A stretch of 64,000 nucleotides of DNA. Source: an uncultured Faecalibacterium sp. (GTDB taxonomy: Bacteria > Bacillota > Clostridia > Oscillospirales > Ruminococcaceae). Below the pieces are notes generated by a model. It searched no databases, was not told where the DNA came from, and was given only the letters and a program-made list of their open reading frames with translations. Of this stretch, positions 33,736 through 42,729 are shown piece after piece. The position numbers and the translations under genes were made by a program. Numbering within the stretch: position 1 is the first letter of the stretch; each line of letters begins with the position of its first letter. The stretch is taken from the NCBI GenBank assembly GCA_937880095.1, contig CALFLK010000013.1, positions 186,001 through 250,000 on the forward strand, given 5' to 3'.

Positions 33736-34617
33736 TTAGCCGCGCTGCGACATGATCTCGTACAAAATGATACCGGCTGCTACCGACACATTAAAGCTGT
33801 CCACGCCGGTACCAGGTGCAGCCATATCCAAACGCACTGCACCGTCGCAGCGCTTCTTGACCAGCTGGCTGACACCGCTGCCCTCACTGCCCAGAACCAG
33901 AGCAACGGGACCGGACAGATTGGTCTTTTTCAGGGAAGTGCCGTCCATGTCGGCACAATACACAAATACGCCCTCATCCTTCAGGCGACGGATGGTTTCC
34001 GCAATATTTGCCACACGCGCTACCGGCAGACGCTCGGCTGCACCTGCGCTGGACTTCATAACGGTAGCGGTAACTGCTGCACCGCCGCGCTTCGGGATCA
34101 CAATGCCATGCGCACCACACAGCAGTGCACTGCGAATCACTGCACCCAGGTTATGGGGGTCCTCAATACCGTCGGACAGCACCAGGAAAGGCGGCTCGCC
34201 TTTTTCTTTTGCAATGTTCAGCAGTTCATCCAGCGTAGCATAGCCGATTTCGCTGGCAAATGCTGCCACACCCTGATGGCTTTCGGTGCCGGTCATAGCG
34301 CGCAGCTTGTTGGGATTGACACGCTTGACAACCGCGCCCACATCTTTTGCCATTGCAGTATAGTAAGATGCCACAGCCGGAGCCATGCTGTCACTAATCA
34401 GAACCGTATCTACACCCTTGCCGCTCTTGAGCAGCTCGGTAACGGGATTTTTACCATAAATGATTTCACTTTTCAGATTGCCGCCTTCGGGGCGTTCTTC
34501 CTGCGGGATACGTTCCTCACGGATCGAGCGTTCTTCCCGGAAGGGGCGGTTTTCACGCGATTTACGCTCGCTGCGATCCTTGCGGGGGGGACGTCCATAG
34601 GGCTTAAACTGTTCCAT
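33736..34617 (-). CDS. rlmB: 23S rRNA (guanosine-2'-O)-methyltransferase RlmB-like (SpoU family)
   Basis: The 293-residue product begins with a basic Arg/Glu-rich extension (to about residue 45). It then has the substrate-binding domain (IIYGKNPVTELLKSG) and the SPOUT knot motifs LSDGIEDPHNLGAVIRSALLCG, VLGSEGSGVSQLV and DSFNVSVAAGIILYE. The family 2'-O-methylates G2251 or a related base. The start at 34617 follows AAAGGAG. The extension is unusual in charge but seen in some Firmicutes. Confidence 0.92.
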   Translation of the reverse strand: MEQFKPYGRPPRKDRSERKSRENRPFREERSIREERIPQEERPEGGNLKSEIIYGKNPVTELLKSGKGVDTVLISDSMAPAVASYYTAMAKDVGAVVKRVNPNKLRAMTGTESHQGVAAFASEIGYATLDELLNIAKEKGEPPFLVLSDGIEDPHNLGAVIRSALLCGAHGIVIPKRGGAAVTATVMKSSAGAAERLPVARVANIAETIRRLKDEGVFVYCADMDGTSLKKTNLSGPVALVLGSEGSGVSQLVKKRCDGAVRLDMAAPGTGVDSFNVSVAAGIILYEIMSQRG

Positions 34618-34678
34618 ATTTACTCCTTTTATCATCACGCGCCGAAAAGGCGCACCTGTTATCTGCCTATACAGATAA

Positions 34679-34707
34679 ATTATAGCATACACGCCCTTTC
34701 TTTTCTA
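34679..34707 (-). promoter_or_regulatory. Promoter of rlmB and the pseudo-ATPase gene
   Basis: On the minus strand TAGAAA (34707-34702), 17 bases, then TGC-TATAAT (TATAAT at 34684-34679). Confidence 0.65.
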
Positions 34708-34853
34708 GCAAAACGCGCGGTGTTTTTCCATTTTTTACGCATTCCCCCGTGCTTTTGATTTTTCTCGTACAGAACATATGTTACTTTTTGAATCATACCC
34801 CTGAAAAAGACTTTTTATACTTGTCGTAAAATAAGACAGACTTCTCGCTTCAG

Positions 34854-34984
34854 TTTTCCACATGTGGAAAAAACTGTTAGGAATGTGAACAATTCCCTGA
34901 GTTTTCTGTACTTTCTCAAATTGTTTCCACTTTATCCACAGGGTTTTCCACCACTTTTCCGCATAGAATTGCCAGTTTTCCACA
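34854..34984. other. Cluster of DnaA-box-like 9-mers in the rlmB-fba gap
   Basis: The 613-base non-coding gap between rlmB and fba is AT-rich. It holds TTTTCCACA at 34854 facing TGTGGAAAA at 34863 (together an 18-base palindrome), a perfect TTATCCACA at 34932, TTTTCCACC at 34944, TTTTCCGCA at 34955 and TTTTCCACA at 34976. This density is unusual. No gene is supported here. It may be a DnaA-binding region, or a site for another regulator. Confidence 0.45.
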
Positions 34985-35135
34985 ATCGCAAAATTTTACA
35001 CGCGGGAATATTGTCGTATTCTGTCTTTTTCAAATCTACAGAATTTTGTCGCAGTGCAACAACAGTCCATATTCCATCAAAGCTGCACTTCTGTTGAGAT
35101 TTTTATAACAAATTGCGCATTCTGCCGGATTTTGA

Positions 35136-35164
35136 TTGCAATTTCGCCTGAATTTGTTTATACT
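35136..35164 (+). promoter_or_regulatory. fba promoter
   Basis: TTGCAA (35136-35141), 17 bases, TATACT (35159-35164). A leader hairpin, ATACA-TGGGG with CCCC-CTGTAT (about 35184-35205), follows. Confidence 0.75.
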
Positions 35165-35230
35165 ATAAGCGCATATCACACATACATGGGGCTTTCCCCC
35201 TGTATCAATTGTAAAGTGAGGTAATCTATC

Positions 35231-36094
35231 ATGATGGTAAACGCAACTGAAATGCTGCTGAAGGCTCGCGACGGTCACTACGGCGTGCCCCAGTTCAACA
35301 TCAACAACCTGGAGTGGACCAAGAGCATCCTGCTGGCATGCGAAGAGCTGAAGAGCCCCGTTATCCTGGGTGTTTCTGAAGGCGCTGGCAAGTACATGAC
35401 CGGCTACAAGACCGTTGCTGCTATGGTTCGTGCAATGCACGACAGCCTGGGCATCACCGTTCCTGTTGCTCTGCACCTGGACCACGGCAGCTACGAAGGC
35501 TGCAAGGCTTGCATCGAGGCAGGTTTCACCTCTATCATGTTCGACGGCAGCCACTACCCCATCGAGGAGAACGTTGAGAAGACCAAGGAGCTGGTAGCTC
35601 TGGCACACTCCAAAGGCATCTCCATCGAGGCTGAGGTTGGCGCAATCGGCGGCGAAGAAGACGGCGTTATCGGCAACGGCGAGATCGCTGATCCCGAAGA
35701 GTGCGCAAAGATCGCAGCTCTGGGCGTTGACTTCCTGGCAGCAGGCATCGGCAACATCCACGGCAAGTACCCCGCAAACTGGAAGGGTCTGGACTTTGAG
35801 GCTCTGGATCGCATCCACAAGGCAACCGACAACATTCCTCTGGTTCTGCACGGCGGCACCGGCATCCCCGACGAGATGGTTGCTAAGGCAATCAGCCTGG
35901 GCGTTTGCAAGATCAACGTGAACACCGACTGCCAGCTGGTATTTGCTGAGGCTACTCGCAAGTACATCGAGGCAGGCAAGGATCTGGAAGGCAAGGGCTT
36001 CGACCCCCGCAAGCTGCTGGCTCCCGGCTGCGAAGCTATCAAGGACAAGTGCCGCGAGAAGATCAACCTGTTTGGCTGCGGCAACAAGGCTTGA
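35231..36094 (+). CDS. fba: Class II fructose-1,6-bisphosphate aldolase
   Basis: The 287-residue zinc aldolase of glycolysis. Seen: GVPQFNINNLEW, the HLDHGSYEGCKACIEAGFTSIMFDGSHYP zinc region, AEVGAIGGEEDGV, GIGNIHGKYP and HGGTGIPDE with a further metal His. Codon usage is strongly biased, as for highly expressed genes. GTGAGGT precedes the ATG. It is monocistronic with a strong promoter and terminator. Confidence 0.97.
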   Translation: MMVNATEMLLKARDGHYGVPQFNINNLEWTKSILLACEELKSPVILGVSEGAGKYMTGYKTVAAMVRAMHDSLGITVPVALHLDHGSYEGCKACIEAGFTSIMFDGSHYPIEENVEKTKELVALAHSKGISIEAEVGAIGGEEDGVIGNGEIADPEECAKIAALGVDFLAAGIGNIHGKYPANWKGLDFEALDRIHKATDNIPLVLHGGTGIPDEMVAKAISLGVCKINVNTDCQLVFAEATRKYIEAGKDLEGKGFDPRKLLAPGCEAIKDKCREKINLFGCGNKA

Positions 36095-36128
36095 TTTGCA
36101 TCCCACTTTGCGAATCGCGTAAAAGCAT

Positions 36129-36167
36129 AAAAAGAGAGGACGATCGAAAGGTCGTCCTCTTTTTTTG
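36129..36167. terminator. Bidirectional terminator
   Basis: AAAGAGAGGACGA pairs with TCGTCCTCTTTTT, between converging fba and spoIIE. Confidence 0.9.
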
Positions 36168-36182
36168 TTATTTTGTTATGAT

Positions 36183-38450
36183 TCAGGTCACCTGCTCCAA
36201 TCGCATTGCTGTTACGGTAATATCGTCCGGACGTCCGCTGCGCTGCGCACGCATCTTTCCGGTGCGCACCAACAGTGCTGCCGCATCCGTCGGGCTGCTG
36301 CCGCTGGCTACACATAGCTCCAGCTGCTGCACAATCCAATCCGTTCCATCCATGAGCATCCCATCCGAAACCAGAACCGCCCAATCTCCGGCATACAGAC
36401 GCAGACTGCGGGTTTCGCTTTTTACACGAGCCAACAGACCCATTGGTAAACTGGGACCATCCAGTACACGCGCTTTTCCGTTCTGTACCACAAATCCCGG
36501 TGCTGCACCCGCTTTGTACAGTAAAGCGGAACCTGTATACAAATCCACCTGCATCAAATCCAGTGTTGCGCTGCTTTCCTCATCGCTTTTCAATGCCAGT
36601 GCCACATTGGTCAAACGCGCTGCGGTTTCCGGATGAAAACCAGCCTGCAGCAAACTGGCGGTCAAATTTGCCGCTACCGTACCATCTACCGCCGCAGGGC
36701 GACCGGTACCCATACCATCACACAACAGCATCACCGCTGTATCGCCCACACAGAACTGCCGTACCACATCCCCGGACACTTGTTGTGCCGGGCTGTTTGC
36801 CATGCCGAAAATGGGGCGAAGCCTTGCCTTTTCAGAGAAAATCAGCGTGATTGCATCTTTGCCTGTGCATACCTGCGGAATATCTACCTGACGATGACAA
36901 ACACGGCTGGTTTCTTCCGCCAAAACACGCAAATCATTCTTGGAAAAATCCATGCGACGCAGCGTTACGGCTGCCTGCAGCTGTCCCTGTCCGCCAAAGG
37001 TGACCGAACAAGCCAGCGGCTCACGCCCCAGTGAAGCGAACGCTGCTGCTAAGCGTCCGGTCCGTCCTGCATCACGGCTGCCCTGTACGCCCAGCTGCTG
37101 CGCCAATGCAGCCAATGCCCGTGCGATTGCTTCATACTGCTCTGTGATTGCTGCACGCATTCCTTGCGAGCGTGCGCGTGCTTTGCGGCGTGCGCCGTAT
37201 TCTACCCAGCTGCGCTCCACTGCAGCACACAGCGCCGACGGATGGATACAATAGGAAAGCTGACCCGGCAGCTTGGTAAATTCCAGCTGTCCCTGCTGTT
37301 CTAGCATGGGTTTCAAGTGAAAGAGTGCTTCCATGGTATCGTTATAGCGATTCTGCCAGCACATTTCTCGGTTTTCGCAATGAGAACACAGGGTTTCCTG
37401 TGTACGTTCCACGACCCAGTTATAATTCTCACCCTGCGGGGGCAGAACCTCATAAATTTGGTGAATCGTATCGGCGATTTCGGTCAGACTGGTTGCTGCT
37501 GCTTCCAGCCTGTTTGCAGCAAGGCTGACCGCAGGGCGACCCGCACTTTCGGTGGGGTCAGAAATGGGCACCGCAAGCACCAAAGGTGCCGGCATACAGA
37601 AGAATATAATTTGCCCCAACGCAAAAGCCAGCCAGAAGCACCCTGCCTGACCCACCGCAGGTACACACAATGCACCGGGTAAACACCCCAGCAAAAACCA
37701 TCCACTGCACCGCAGACGGTCCCCAGCTCCATATGTAACAGCAAGCAGCGTTCCGCCTAAGACGGAAAGACCCACAAACATTTGCTGTGGCGCTGCGGCA
37801 CACAACGCAGCTGCCAGAACACCCATCGTCACCAACGCCTGTTCCCGCCGACCACGGCAAGATAAGACCAATCCTGCACCTGTGGAAAAAACTGCACCAA
37901 TCCAAAAAGGTCCCACCGGAAGATTGGCTAAAATCGTGAGCAGCACCACACCGGGTAAAAGCAGCCCTTTTTCGCTTCCGCTGGGCGGACAGCGTACAAG
38001 CTGCAAGCCCAGTAAAACAGCAAGCACACCGTCTGCCAGCGACACCAGCGCGGTTTGTATGGAGATACTGCCCCCCAACCACAACAGCCAGCTCATACCA
38101 ATCAGCATCCCTGCACCCAATACCGCAGCAGATGGGAAACTATGCGGCTTCGCCCAACGCATTCCTGCCGCTGCAATGATAACGCACAGATACACCAGCG
38201 CCATAGGCTGCGCATGGACCAGCAGCGACACTGCCCCCGCCCCCAGCGCAACCCAAAAATAATCCGCTTCGGCTGCACCCAGCACAACCGCCAAACCCAG
38301 CGGATGCAGCATACCATACCAACTGCCAAAGCCTGCTGCTGCACCCCAAACCATACACGCGACCTGATGCCCAAACATCCGTGCCGCTGTATTTTTCGCA
38401 GCAACCGGATGTTGTTCTGTTTCGTTCCGCCATTCCGAAAGTTTTTCCAC
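36183..38450 (-). CDS. spoIIE: SpoIIE-family serine phosphatase
   Basis: About 755 residues: roughly ten N-terminal membrane spans, a middle regulatory region with CSHCENREMCWQNRY, and a C-terminal PP2C-type domain (QVSGDVVRQFCVGDTAVMLLCDGMGTGRPA ... AVLVSDGMLMDG ... GRPDDITVTAMRL) with metal-binding Asp residues. In spore formers SpoIIE dephosphorylates SpoIIAA to activate SigF. The GTG at 38450 follows AGGGAGG at eight bases and is preferred to the longer starts. No other sporulation gene is in the window, so its role here is open. Confidence 0.92.
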   Translation of the reverse strand: MEKLSEWRNETEQHPVAAKNTAARMFGHQVACMVWGAAAGFGSWYGMLHPLGLAVVLGAAEADYFWVALGAGAVSLLVHAQPMALVYLCVIIAAAGMRWAKPHSFPSAAVLGAGMLIGMSWLLWLGGSISIQTALVSLADGVLAVLLGLQLVRCPPSGSEKGLLLPGVVLLTILANLPVGPFWIGAVFSTGAGLVLSCRGRREQALVTMGVLAAALCAAAPQQMFVGLSVLGGTLLAVTYGAGDRLRCSGWFLLGCLPGALCVPAVGQAGCFWLAFALGQIIFFCMPAPLVLAVPISDPTESAGRPAVSLAANRLEAAATSLTEIADTIHQIYEVLPPQGENYNWVVERTQETLCSHCENREMCWQNRYNDTMEALFHLKPMLEQQGQLEFTKLPGQLSYCIHPSALCAAVERSWVEYGARRKARARSQGMRAAITEQYEAIARALAALAQQLGVQGSRDAGRTGRLAAAFASLGREPLACSVTFGGQGQLQAAVTLRRMDFSKNDLRVLAEETSRVCHRQVDIPQVCTGKDAITLIFSEKARLRPIFGMANSPAQQVSGDVVRQFCVGDTAVMLLCDGMGTGRPAAVDGTVAANLTASLLQAGFHPETAARLTNVALALKSDEESSATLDLMQVDLYTGSALLYKAGAAPGFVVQNGKARVLDGPSLPMGLLARVKSETRSLRLYAGDWAVLVSDGMLMDGTDWIVQQLELCVASGSSPTDAAALLVRTGKMRAQRSGRPDDITVTAMRLEQVT

Positions 38451-38547
38451 GTTGTTTCCCTCCCTGTTACTCTGCATCGTGCAAGAACAAGGTAACACGT
38501 CCCAAACGGCGGAAAATGCCGCAGGCGGCGAAGCGGCACAAAGCTGC

Positions 38548-38585
38548 AAAAAGCCCCTCTCCCATGATGGGAAAGGGGCTTTTTC
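38548..38585 (-). terminator. gltX terminator
   Basis: AAAAAGCCCC pairs with GGGGCTTTTT, with inner CCCA/TGGG, between gltX and spoIIE. Confidence 0.88.
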
Positions 38586-38641
38586 TGATTTATTCGGGGA
38601 ATATTTTCGCGTTATCGCCGCTTTTTCTGAAAAATCCCGTT

Positions 38642-40111
38642 TTATGCTTCCAGCTTAGCGATTGCTGCACGGATGCGGTTCAGGGTTTCTTCCTGACCGA
38701 ACATGCAAGCCAGATCCGTACCGCCGCCGGGGGTACGCTGCTTACCGGACAGCGCAATACCCAGCGGATACAGCAGCCAACCGTTCTTCTTTCCCATTTC
38801 TTCTGCCTTTGCCTTGCAGGCTGCAAACAGAGCATCCTTGTCGTTGAAGTCCAAGTTTGCATCAGACAGAACCACTTCCAGAGCCTTCAGTGCTTCCAGA
38901 GCGGTTTCCGGGCTGGTCTTCTGCTTCTTGTTTGCATACAGAGAAACGTCGTACTCAGGCATTTCGTCAAAGAAATCCAGCTGCTCGGGAATTTCGCCCA
39001 GAACCTCGCAGCGAGGCTGCAGGTTTGCGCACAGCAGAGCCTTGTTGATGGGGCGCTTCACTGCGCTGTCGATCCAAGGCTCAGCCTTTGCCAAAAACTC
39101 TTCCGGGGACAGGCGACGGATATACTCTGCATTGATGGCACGCAGCTTCATCGGGTCAAAAATTGCAGGAGACTTGGAAATACCGGACGGCTCCCAAACC
39201 TTCTTCAGCTCTTCCAGAGAGAAGATTTCCTGCTCTGCATACTCGCCGCGGGGGCTCCAGCCCAGCAGGCAGATGTAGTTCATAATTGCTTCGGTCAGAT
39301 AGCCCTTTGCCACCAGATCCTGATAGCTGGCATCGCCGTTGCGCTTGGACAGCTTGTTCTGTGCGTCCTTCATAACCGGCGGGCAGTGGATATAAGCAGG
39401 GATATCCCAGCCAAATGCCTCGTACAGCAGGTTATACTTGGGGGTAGAAGACAGGTATTCGCTGCCGCGGATAACATGGGTAATGCCCATCAGGTGGTCG
39501 TCCACCACGTTTGCGAAGTTATAAGTGGGCATACCGTCGGTCTTGATCAGAATCTGGTCGTCGATTTCATCGGTGCTGATTTCGATATGACCATACACCA
39601 AATCATCAAAGCCTGCTACCTGACCCTTGGGGACCTTCTGGCGGATAACATAGGGCGTACCTGCATCCAGCAGAGCCTTTACTTCATCCGCAGGCAAATC
39701 ACGGCAGTGACCGTCGTAGTGGGTCATTTCGCCCTTAGCCTGCTGCTCTGCGTGCATCTGGTCCAGACGCTCCGGGGTGCAGAAGCAGTAGTATGCCTTG
39801 CCAGCCTCGACCAGCTGCTCTGCATACTGCTTGAACATACCCATGCGCTCACTCTGCACATAAGGGCCAACCGGACCGCCGATATCGGGACCTTCATCCC
39901 AAATCAGACCGGTTTCGCGGCAGGTGTTATAAATTACATCCACAGCGCCTTCCACATAGCGCTCCTGGTCGGTATCTTCGATACGCAGGATAAAGGTACC
40001 GTCCTCATGCTTTGCCATCAGGTAAGCATACAGAGCGGTACGCAGGTTGCCTACATGCATGTAGCCCGTAGGACTGGGTGCAAATCGAGTGCGAACTTTG
40101 TTGGTTGCCAT
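38642..40111 (-). CDS. gltX: Glutamyl-tRNA synthetase
   Basis: The 489-residue class I enzyme has RFAPSPTGYMHVGNLRTALYAY (HIGH-like), the catalytic IEDTDQER, and KLSKRNGDASYQDL (KMSKS-like). A helical anticodon-binding C-terminus ends in GGGTDLACMFGQEETLNRI. As no glnS-type gene is seen, this may be the non-discriminating form that also feeds tRNA-Gln via GatCAB; that is inference. It is divergent from trpS. Confidence 0.96.
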   Translation of the reverse strand: MATNKVRTRFAPSPTGYMHVGNLRTALYAYLMAKHEDGTFILRIEDTDQERYVEGAVDVIYNTCRETGLIWDEGPDIGGPVGPYVQSERMGMFKQYAEQLVEAGKAYYCFCTPERLDQMHAEQQAKGEMTHYDGHCRDLPADEVKALLDAGTPYVIRQKVPKGQVAGFDDLVYGHIEISTDEIDDQILIKTDGMPTYNFANVVDDHLMGITHVIRGSEYLSSTPKYNLLYEAFGWDIPAYIHCPPVMKDAQNKLSKRNGDASYQDLVAKGYLTEAIMNYICLLGWSPRGEYAEQEIFSLEELKKVWEPSGISKSPAIFDPMKLRAINAEYIRRLSPEEFLAKAEPWIDSAVKRPINKALLCANLQPRCEVLGEIPEQLDFFDEMPEYDVSLYANKKQKTSPETALEALKALEVVLSDANLDFNDKDALFAACKAKAEEMGKKNGWLLYPLGIALSGKQRTPGGGTDLACMFGQEETLNRIRAAIAKLEA

Positions 40112-40185
40112 AATTTTCTCTCCTTATATCTGACCGGATTCCCGGTCAATAACGGGGCGACGTGCGCCGCAATTTCATCGAATTT

Positions 40186-40214
40186 AGTCTACCCTTTACA
40201 AATGCGTTTGTCAA
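40186..40214 (-). promoter_or_regulatory. gltX promoter
   Basis: On the minus strand TTGACA (40214-40209), 17 bases, TAGACT (40191-40186). The -35 hexamer overlaps that of the trpS promoter on the other strand. Confidence 0.75.
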
Positions 40215-40236
40215 CGCAGAATAAACGTGCTATACT
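40208..40236 (+). promoter_or_regulatory. trpS promoter
   Basis: TTGTCA (40208-40213), 17 bases, TGC-TATACT (TATACT at 40231-40236). About 70 bases of leader follow; no T-box core was seen. Confidence 0.72.
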
Positions 40237-40310
40237 TATTCTATATCAAATACTTTCGTTTTCTAAAGTGTCATCTTTAAGATTCCATATAATAAAGTGA
40301 GGAAATCCGT

Positions 40311-41321
40311 ATGAGTGAAACAAACGAGCGAAAAAAACGCATCCTGTCCGGCATCCAGCCCACCGGTACTTTTACCCTGGGCAACTACATTGGTGCGATT
40401 CGCAACTGGGCAAAGCTGCAGGACGAGTTTGAAAGCCTGTATATGATTGCTGACTTGCACGCACTGACCGTGCGTCAGGTTCCCGCAGAGCTGCGCCGCA
40501 ACACCCGCGAGGCAGTTGCTATGGTGCTGGCAGCAGGTATTGACCCCAACCGCAGCTTGGTATTTGTACAGAGCCATGTGCCTGCACACACCCAGCTGAG
40601 CTGGATTCTGACCTGTAACTCTCAGTTTGGTGAGCTGAGCCGTATGACCCAGTTTAAGGATAAGAGCGCAAAGCATCCTGACAACGTAAACGGCGGTTTG
40701 TTCACCTATCCCAGCCTGATGGCTGCTGATATCCTGATTTATAACGCAGATCTGGTTCCGGTCGGTCAGGATCAGACCCAGCATTTGGAATTGGCTCGTA
40801 ATGTGGCACAGCGTTTCAACAACGCATACAGCCCCACGTTTACCCTGCCGGAAGGCTATGTACCCAAGGCAGGCGCAAAAATCATGAGCCTGTCTGAGCC
40901 CACCCGCAAGATGAGTAAGAGCGACACGAACGTGAACAGCTTCATCCTGATGACGGACGACAAGGACACCATCCTGCGCAAGTGCAAACGCGCTGTGACC
41001 GACTCTGACGGCATCGTTCGCTTTGATCCGGCAGAAAAGCCCGGTGTTTCCAACCTGATGACCATGTACAGCGTCTTTACCGGCAAGGACATGGCTGCCA
41101 TCGAGGCAGAATTCGATGGTCAGGGCTACGGCAACTTCAAGTTGGCTGTCGGCGAAGCCATCGCAGACGGTCTTGCTCCCATCCAGAACGAATACAGCCG
41201 CATCCTGGCTGACAAGGCTTATGTTGACCAGGTTCTGAAAAATGGTGCCGAAGGCGCATCCCGCCTGGCTGATCGCATGGTGCAGAAGGTCTACAAAAAA
41301 GTAGGCCTGCTGCAGCTGTGA
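40311..41321 (+). CDS. trpS: Tryptophanyl-tRNA synthetase
   Basis: The 336-residue class I enzyme shows SGIQPTGTFTLGNYIGAIRNW (HIGH-like), PVGQDQTQHLELARNVAQRFN, and MSLSEPTRKMSKSD (KMSKS). Length is normal. The ATG follows AGTGAGG. The AbrB-like gene starts 30 bases after the stop and is probably on the same transcript. Confidence 0.97.
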   Translation: MSETNERKKRILSGIQPTGTFTLGNYIGAIRNWAKLQDEFESLYMIADLHALTVRQVPAELRRNTREAVAMVLAAGIDPNRSLVFVQSHVPAHTQLSWILTCNSQFGELSRMTQFKDKSAKHPDNVNGGLFTYPSLMAADILIYNADLVPVGQDQTQHLELARNVAQRFNNAYSPTFTLPEGYVPKAGAKIMSLSEPTRKMSKSDTNVNSFILMTDDKDTILRKCKRAVTDSDGIVRFDPAEKPGVSNLMTMYSVFTGKDMAAIEAEFDGQGYGNFKLAVGEAIADGLAPIQNEYSRILADKAYVDQVLKNGAEGASRLADRMVQKVYKKVGLLQL

Positions 41322-41351
41322 TTTTCACCGCTAACGGAAGAGGGCTACAAC

Positions 41352-41603
41352 ATGAAACATATCGGTATGACACGAAATGTGGACCATCTGGGTCGTATTG
41401 TTCTCCCCAAGGAATTGCGTGATAGTCTTGATCTGCCTGCTGGCACCCCCCTGGAGATTTCTGTGGAGGGTGACACCATTTTGCTGAGAAAGCATCGCTC
41501 GCAGGGTTACTGTGTTTTTTGCGGCGCGGAAGATCCCGATGTCGTTGCCGTAAACAATGTCTGTGTTTGCCCGGCTTGTCTCGACAAGCTCCGCGCGCTG
41601 TGA
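41352..41603 (+). CDS. AbrB/MazE-like regulator with zinc-ribbon tail
   Basis: An 83-residue protein. Residues 1-50 form an AbrB swapped-hairpin DNA-binding domain (MTRNVDHLGRIVLPKELRDSLDL, LEISVEGDTILLRKH). Residues 53-78 add CVFC and CPAC, which would hold a zinc. This architecture occurs in Clostridia and suggests a transition-state or stress regulator. It lies between trpS and a terminator. Confidence 0.88.
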   Translation: MKHIGMTRNVDHLGRIVLPKELRDSLDLPAGTPLEISVEGDTILLRKHRSQGYCVFCGAEDPDVVAVNNVCVCPACLDKLRAL

Positions 41604-41618
41604 TTGTCTAAGGAAATC

Positions 41619-41663
41619 AAAAAAGCAAGGGTGATTCCCGCAACGGGTCCCCTTGCTTTTTAT
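41619..41663 (+). terminator. trpS/abrB terminator
   Basis: AAAGCAAGGG pairs with CCCTTGCTTT; an inner CCCG/CGGG stem extends it. Confidence 0.85.
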
Positions 41664-41710
41664 TTTCCCATTCCGACGCTGAAGCTGCTCGACTTCGTTT
41701 TCTTTCCTCG

Positions 41711-41748
41711 CAAAAAGCACCTGCCGTTTCCATACAGCAGGTGCTTTG
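41711..41748 (-). terminator. XRE gene terminator
   Basis: AAAGCACCTGC pairs with GCAGGTGCTTT, followed on the minus strand by a T run. Confidence 0.8.
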
Positions 41749-41755
41749 TAATTGC

Positions 41756-42445
41756 TTACTTTAATTTTTCGATGCGGTCTTCGCTGGTTTTCACCAGATT
41801 CAACAGGCTGGATGCATACAGCGGGTATTCCTGTGCCAGACTGTCGGTCGTCATTGCCAGACAGCTCGTATCCTTCAGCGGTTCGCCCTTTCCGCTTACA
41901 TCTTCACCCGCCAGGGTCGCGCACAGATTTGCCTCTGCCACTTTCATTGCAGAATCGGAATAGCCTTGCCAAGTATTTTGTGATATACTGAACAGGCTGC
42001 TGGTATTATGGCTTTCTGCACTGTACAAATGGCGGAAAACCTTATATACTGCCAGCATCAGATAGGAGCTGGCTTCGGTAACGATTTCCTTGTTCTGGCA
42101 GCTGCCCAGCTTGGCGTACAAAACGTTCAGGCTGTTGGAAATCAGTTTCTTATTCATCGTGGGCAGCACGCTGCCGCGGTAGATACCATCTTTCATAGCG
42201 TCCGGGTTGGGCAGATTTTCTGCGCTCAACACTGCACCGCTGCGGTCCGCACTGCGACCCAGCAGATAATCACAGGACACTCCATAATAATCCGCCACTT
42301 TAACGACGAATTCCAAGCCACATTCCCGAATGCCTTTTTCATAGTGAGAAAGCAATGCCTGCGAAACACCCAGATCAGACGCTGCCTGTTTTTGTGTGAT
42401 CCCGCGCTCTTTTCGCAGCAGGGTGATAATTCGGTTGAACTCCAT
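41756..42445 (-). CDS. XRE-family transcriptional regulator
   Basis: A 229-residue protein with an N-terminal Cro/C1 helix-turn-helix (LRKERGITQKQAASDLGVSQALLSHYEKGIRECGLEFVVKVADYY) and a helical C-terminal domain of about 150 residues that I cannot name. It is monocistronic and lies next to the phosphoglycerate-mutase-like gene in divergent orientation. Confidence 0.9.
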   Translation of the reverse strand: MEFNRIITLLRKERGITQKQAASDLGVSQALLSHYEKGIRECGLEFVVKVADYYGVSCDYLLGRSADRSGAVLSAENLPNPDAMKDGIYRGSVLPTMNKKLISNSLNVLYAKLGSCQNKEIVTEASSYLMLAVYKVFRHLYSAESHNTSSLFSISQNTWQGYSDSAMKVAEANLCATLAGEDVSGKGEPLKDTSCLAMTTDSLAQEYPLYASSLLNLVKTSEDRIEKLK

Positions 42446-42729
42446 TGTGGATTCCTCTCCATTTCTGCAATTCCCGCATTTCTTTTACGGTACGTTGATT
42501 ATACTCTGCGGAAAACGATTTGTAAATACATATTTTGCATCGATTCTTGTGTTTGCATCACATTGCTCTCAGATGCTCCGTTTTTTGCCATACCCATGGC
42601 GGATATTTCCGCAATATGCCCCAAGATATAGGGATAAACCAATTTCAGTCCACTGCTTCTGTGAAAAATGCTATTTTTCCAACGCAATCCATTTCAATGT
42701 GCGGCACTGCCGCAGAGAGGAGTATTTTT

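Noticed and set aside
34735..34983. Short open frames in the rlmB-fba gap on both strands
   Set aside because: They are made from the DnaA-box-like repeats, lack ribosome sites and show no family resemblance.
36183..38450. SpoIIE as evidence that the organism sporulates
   Set aside because: One phosphatase gene is not enough; no sigma-F operon or other spore gene is in the window.
40237..40310. T-box leader upstream of trpS
   Set aside because: The leader is only about 70 bases and lacks the T-box core sequence and terminator; likewise none was found before argS, metG or gltX.
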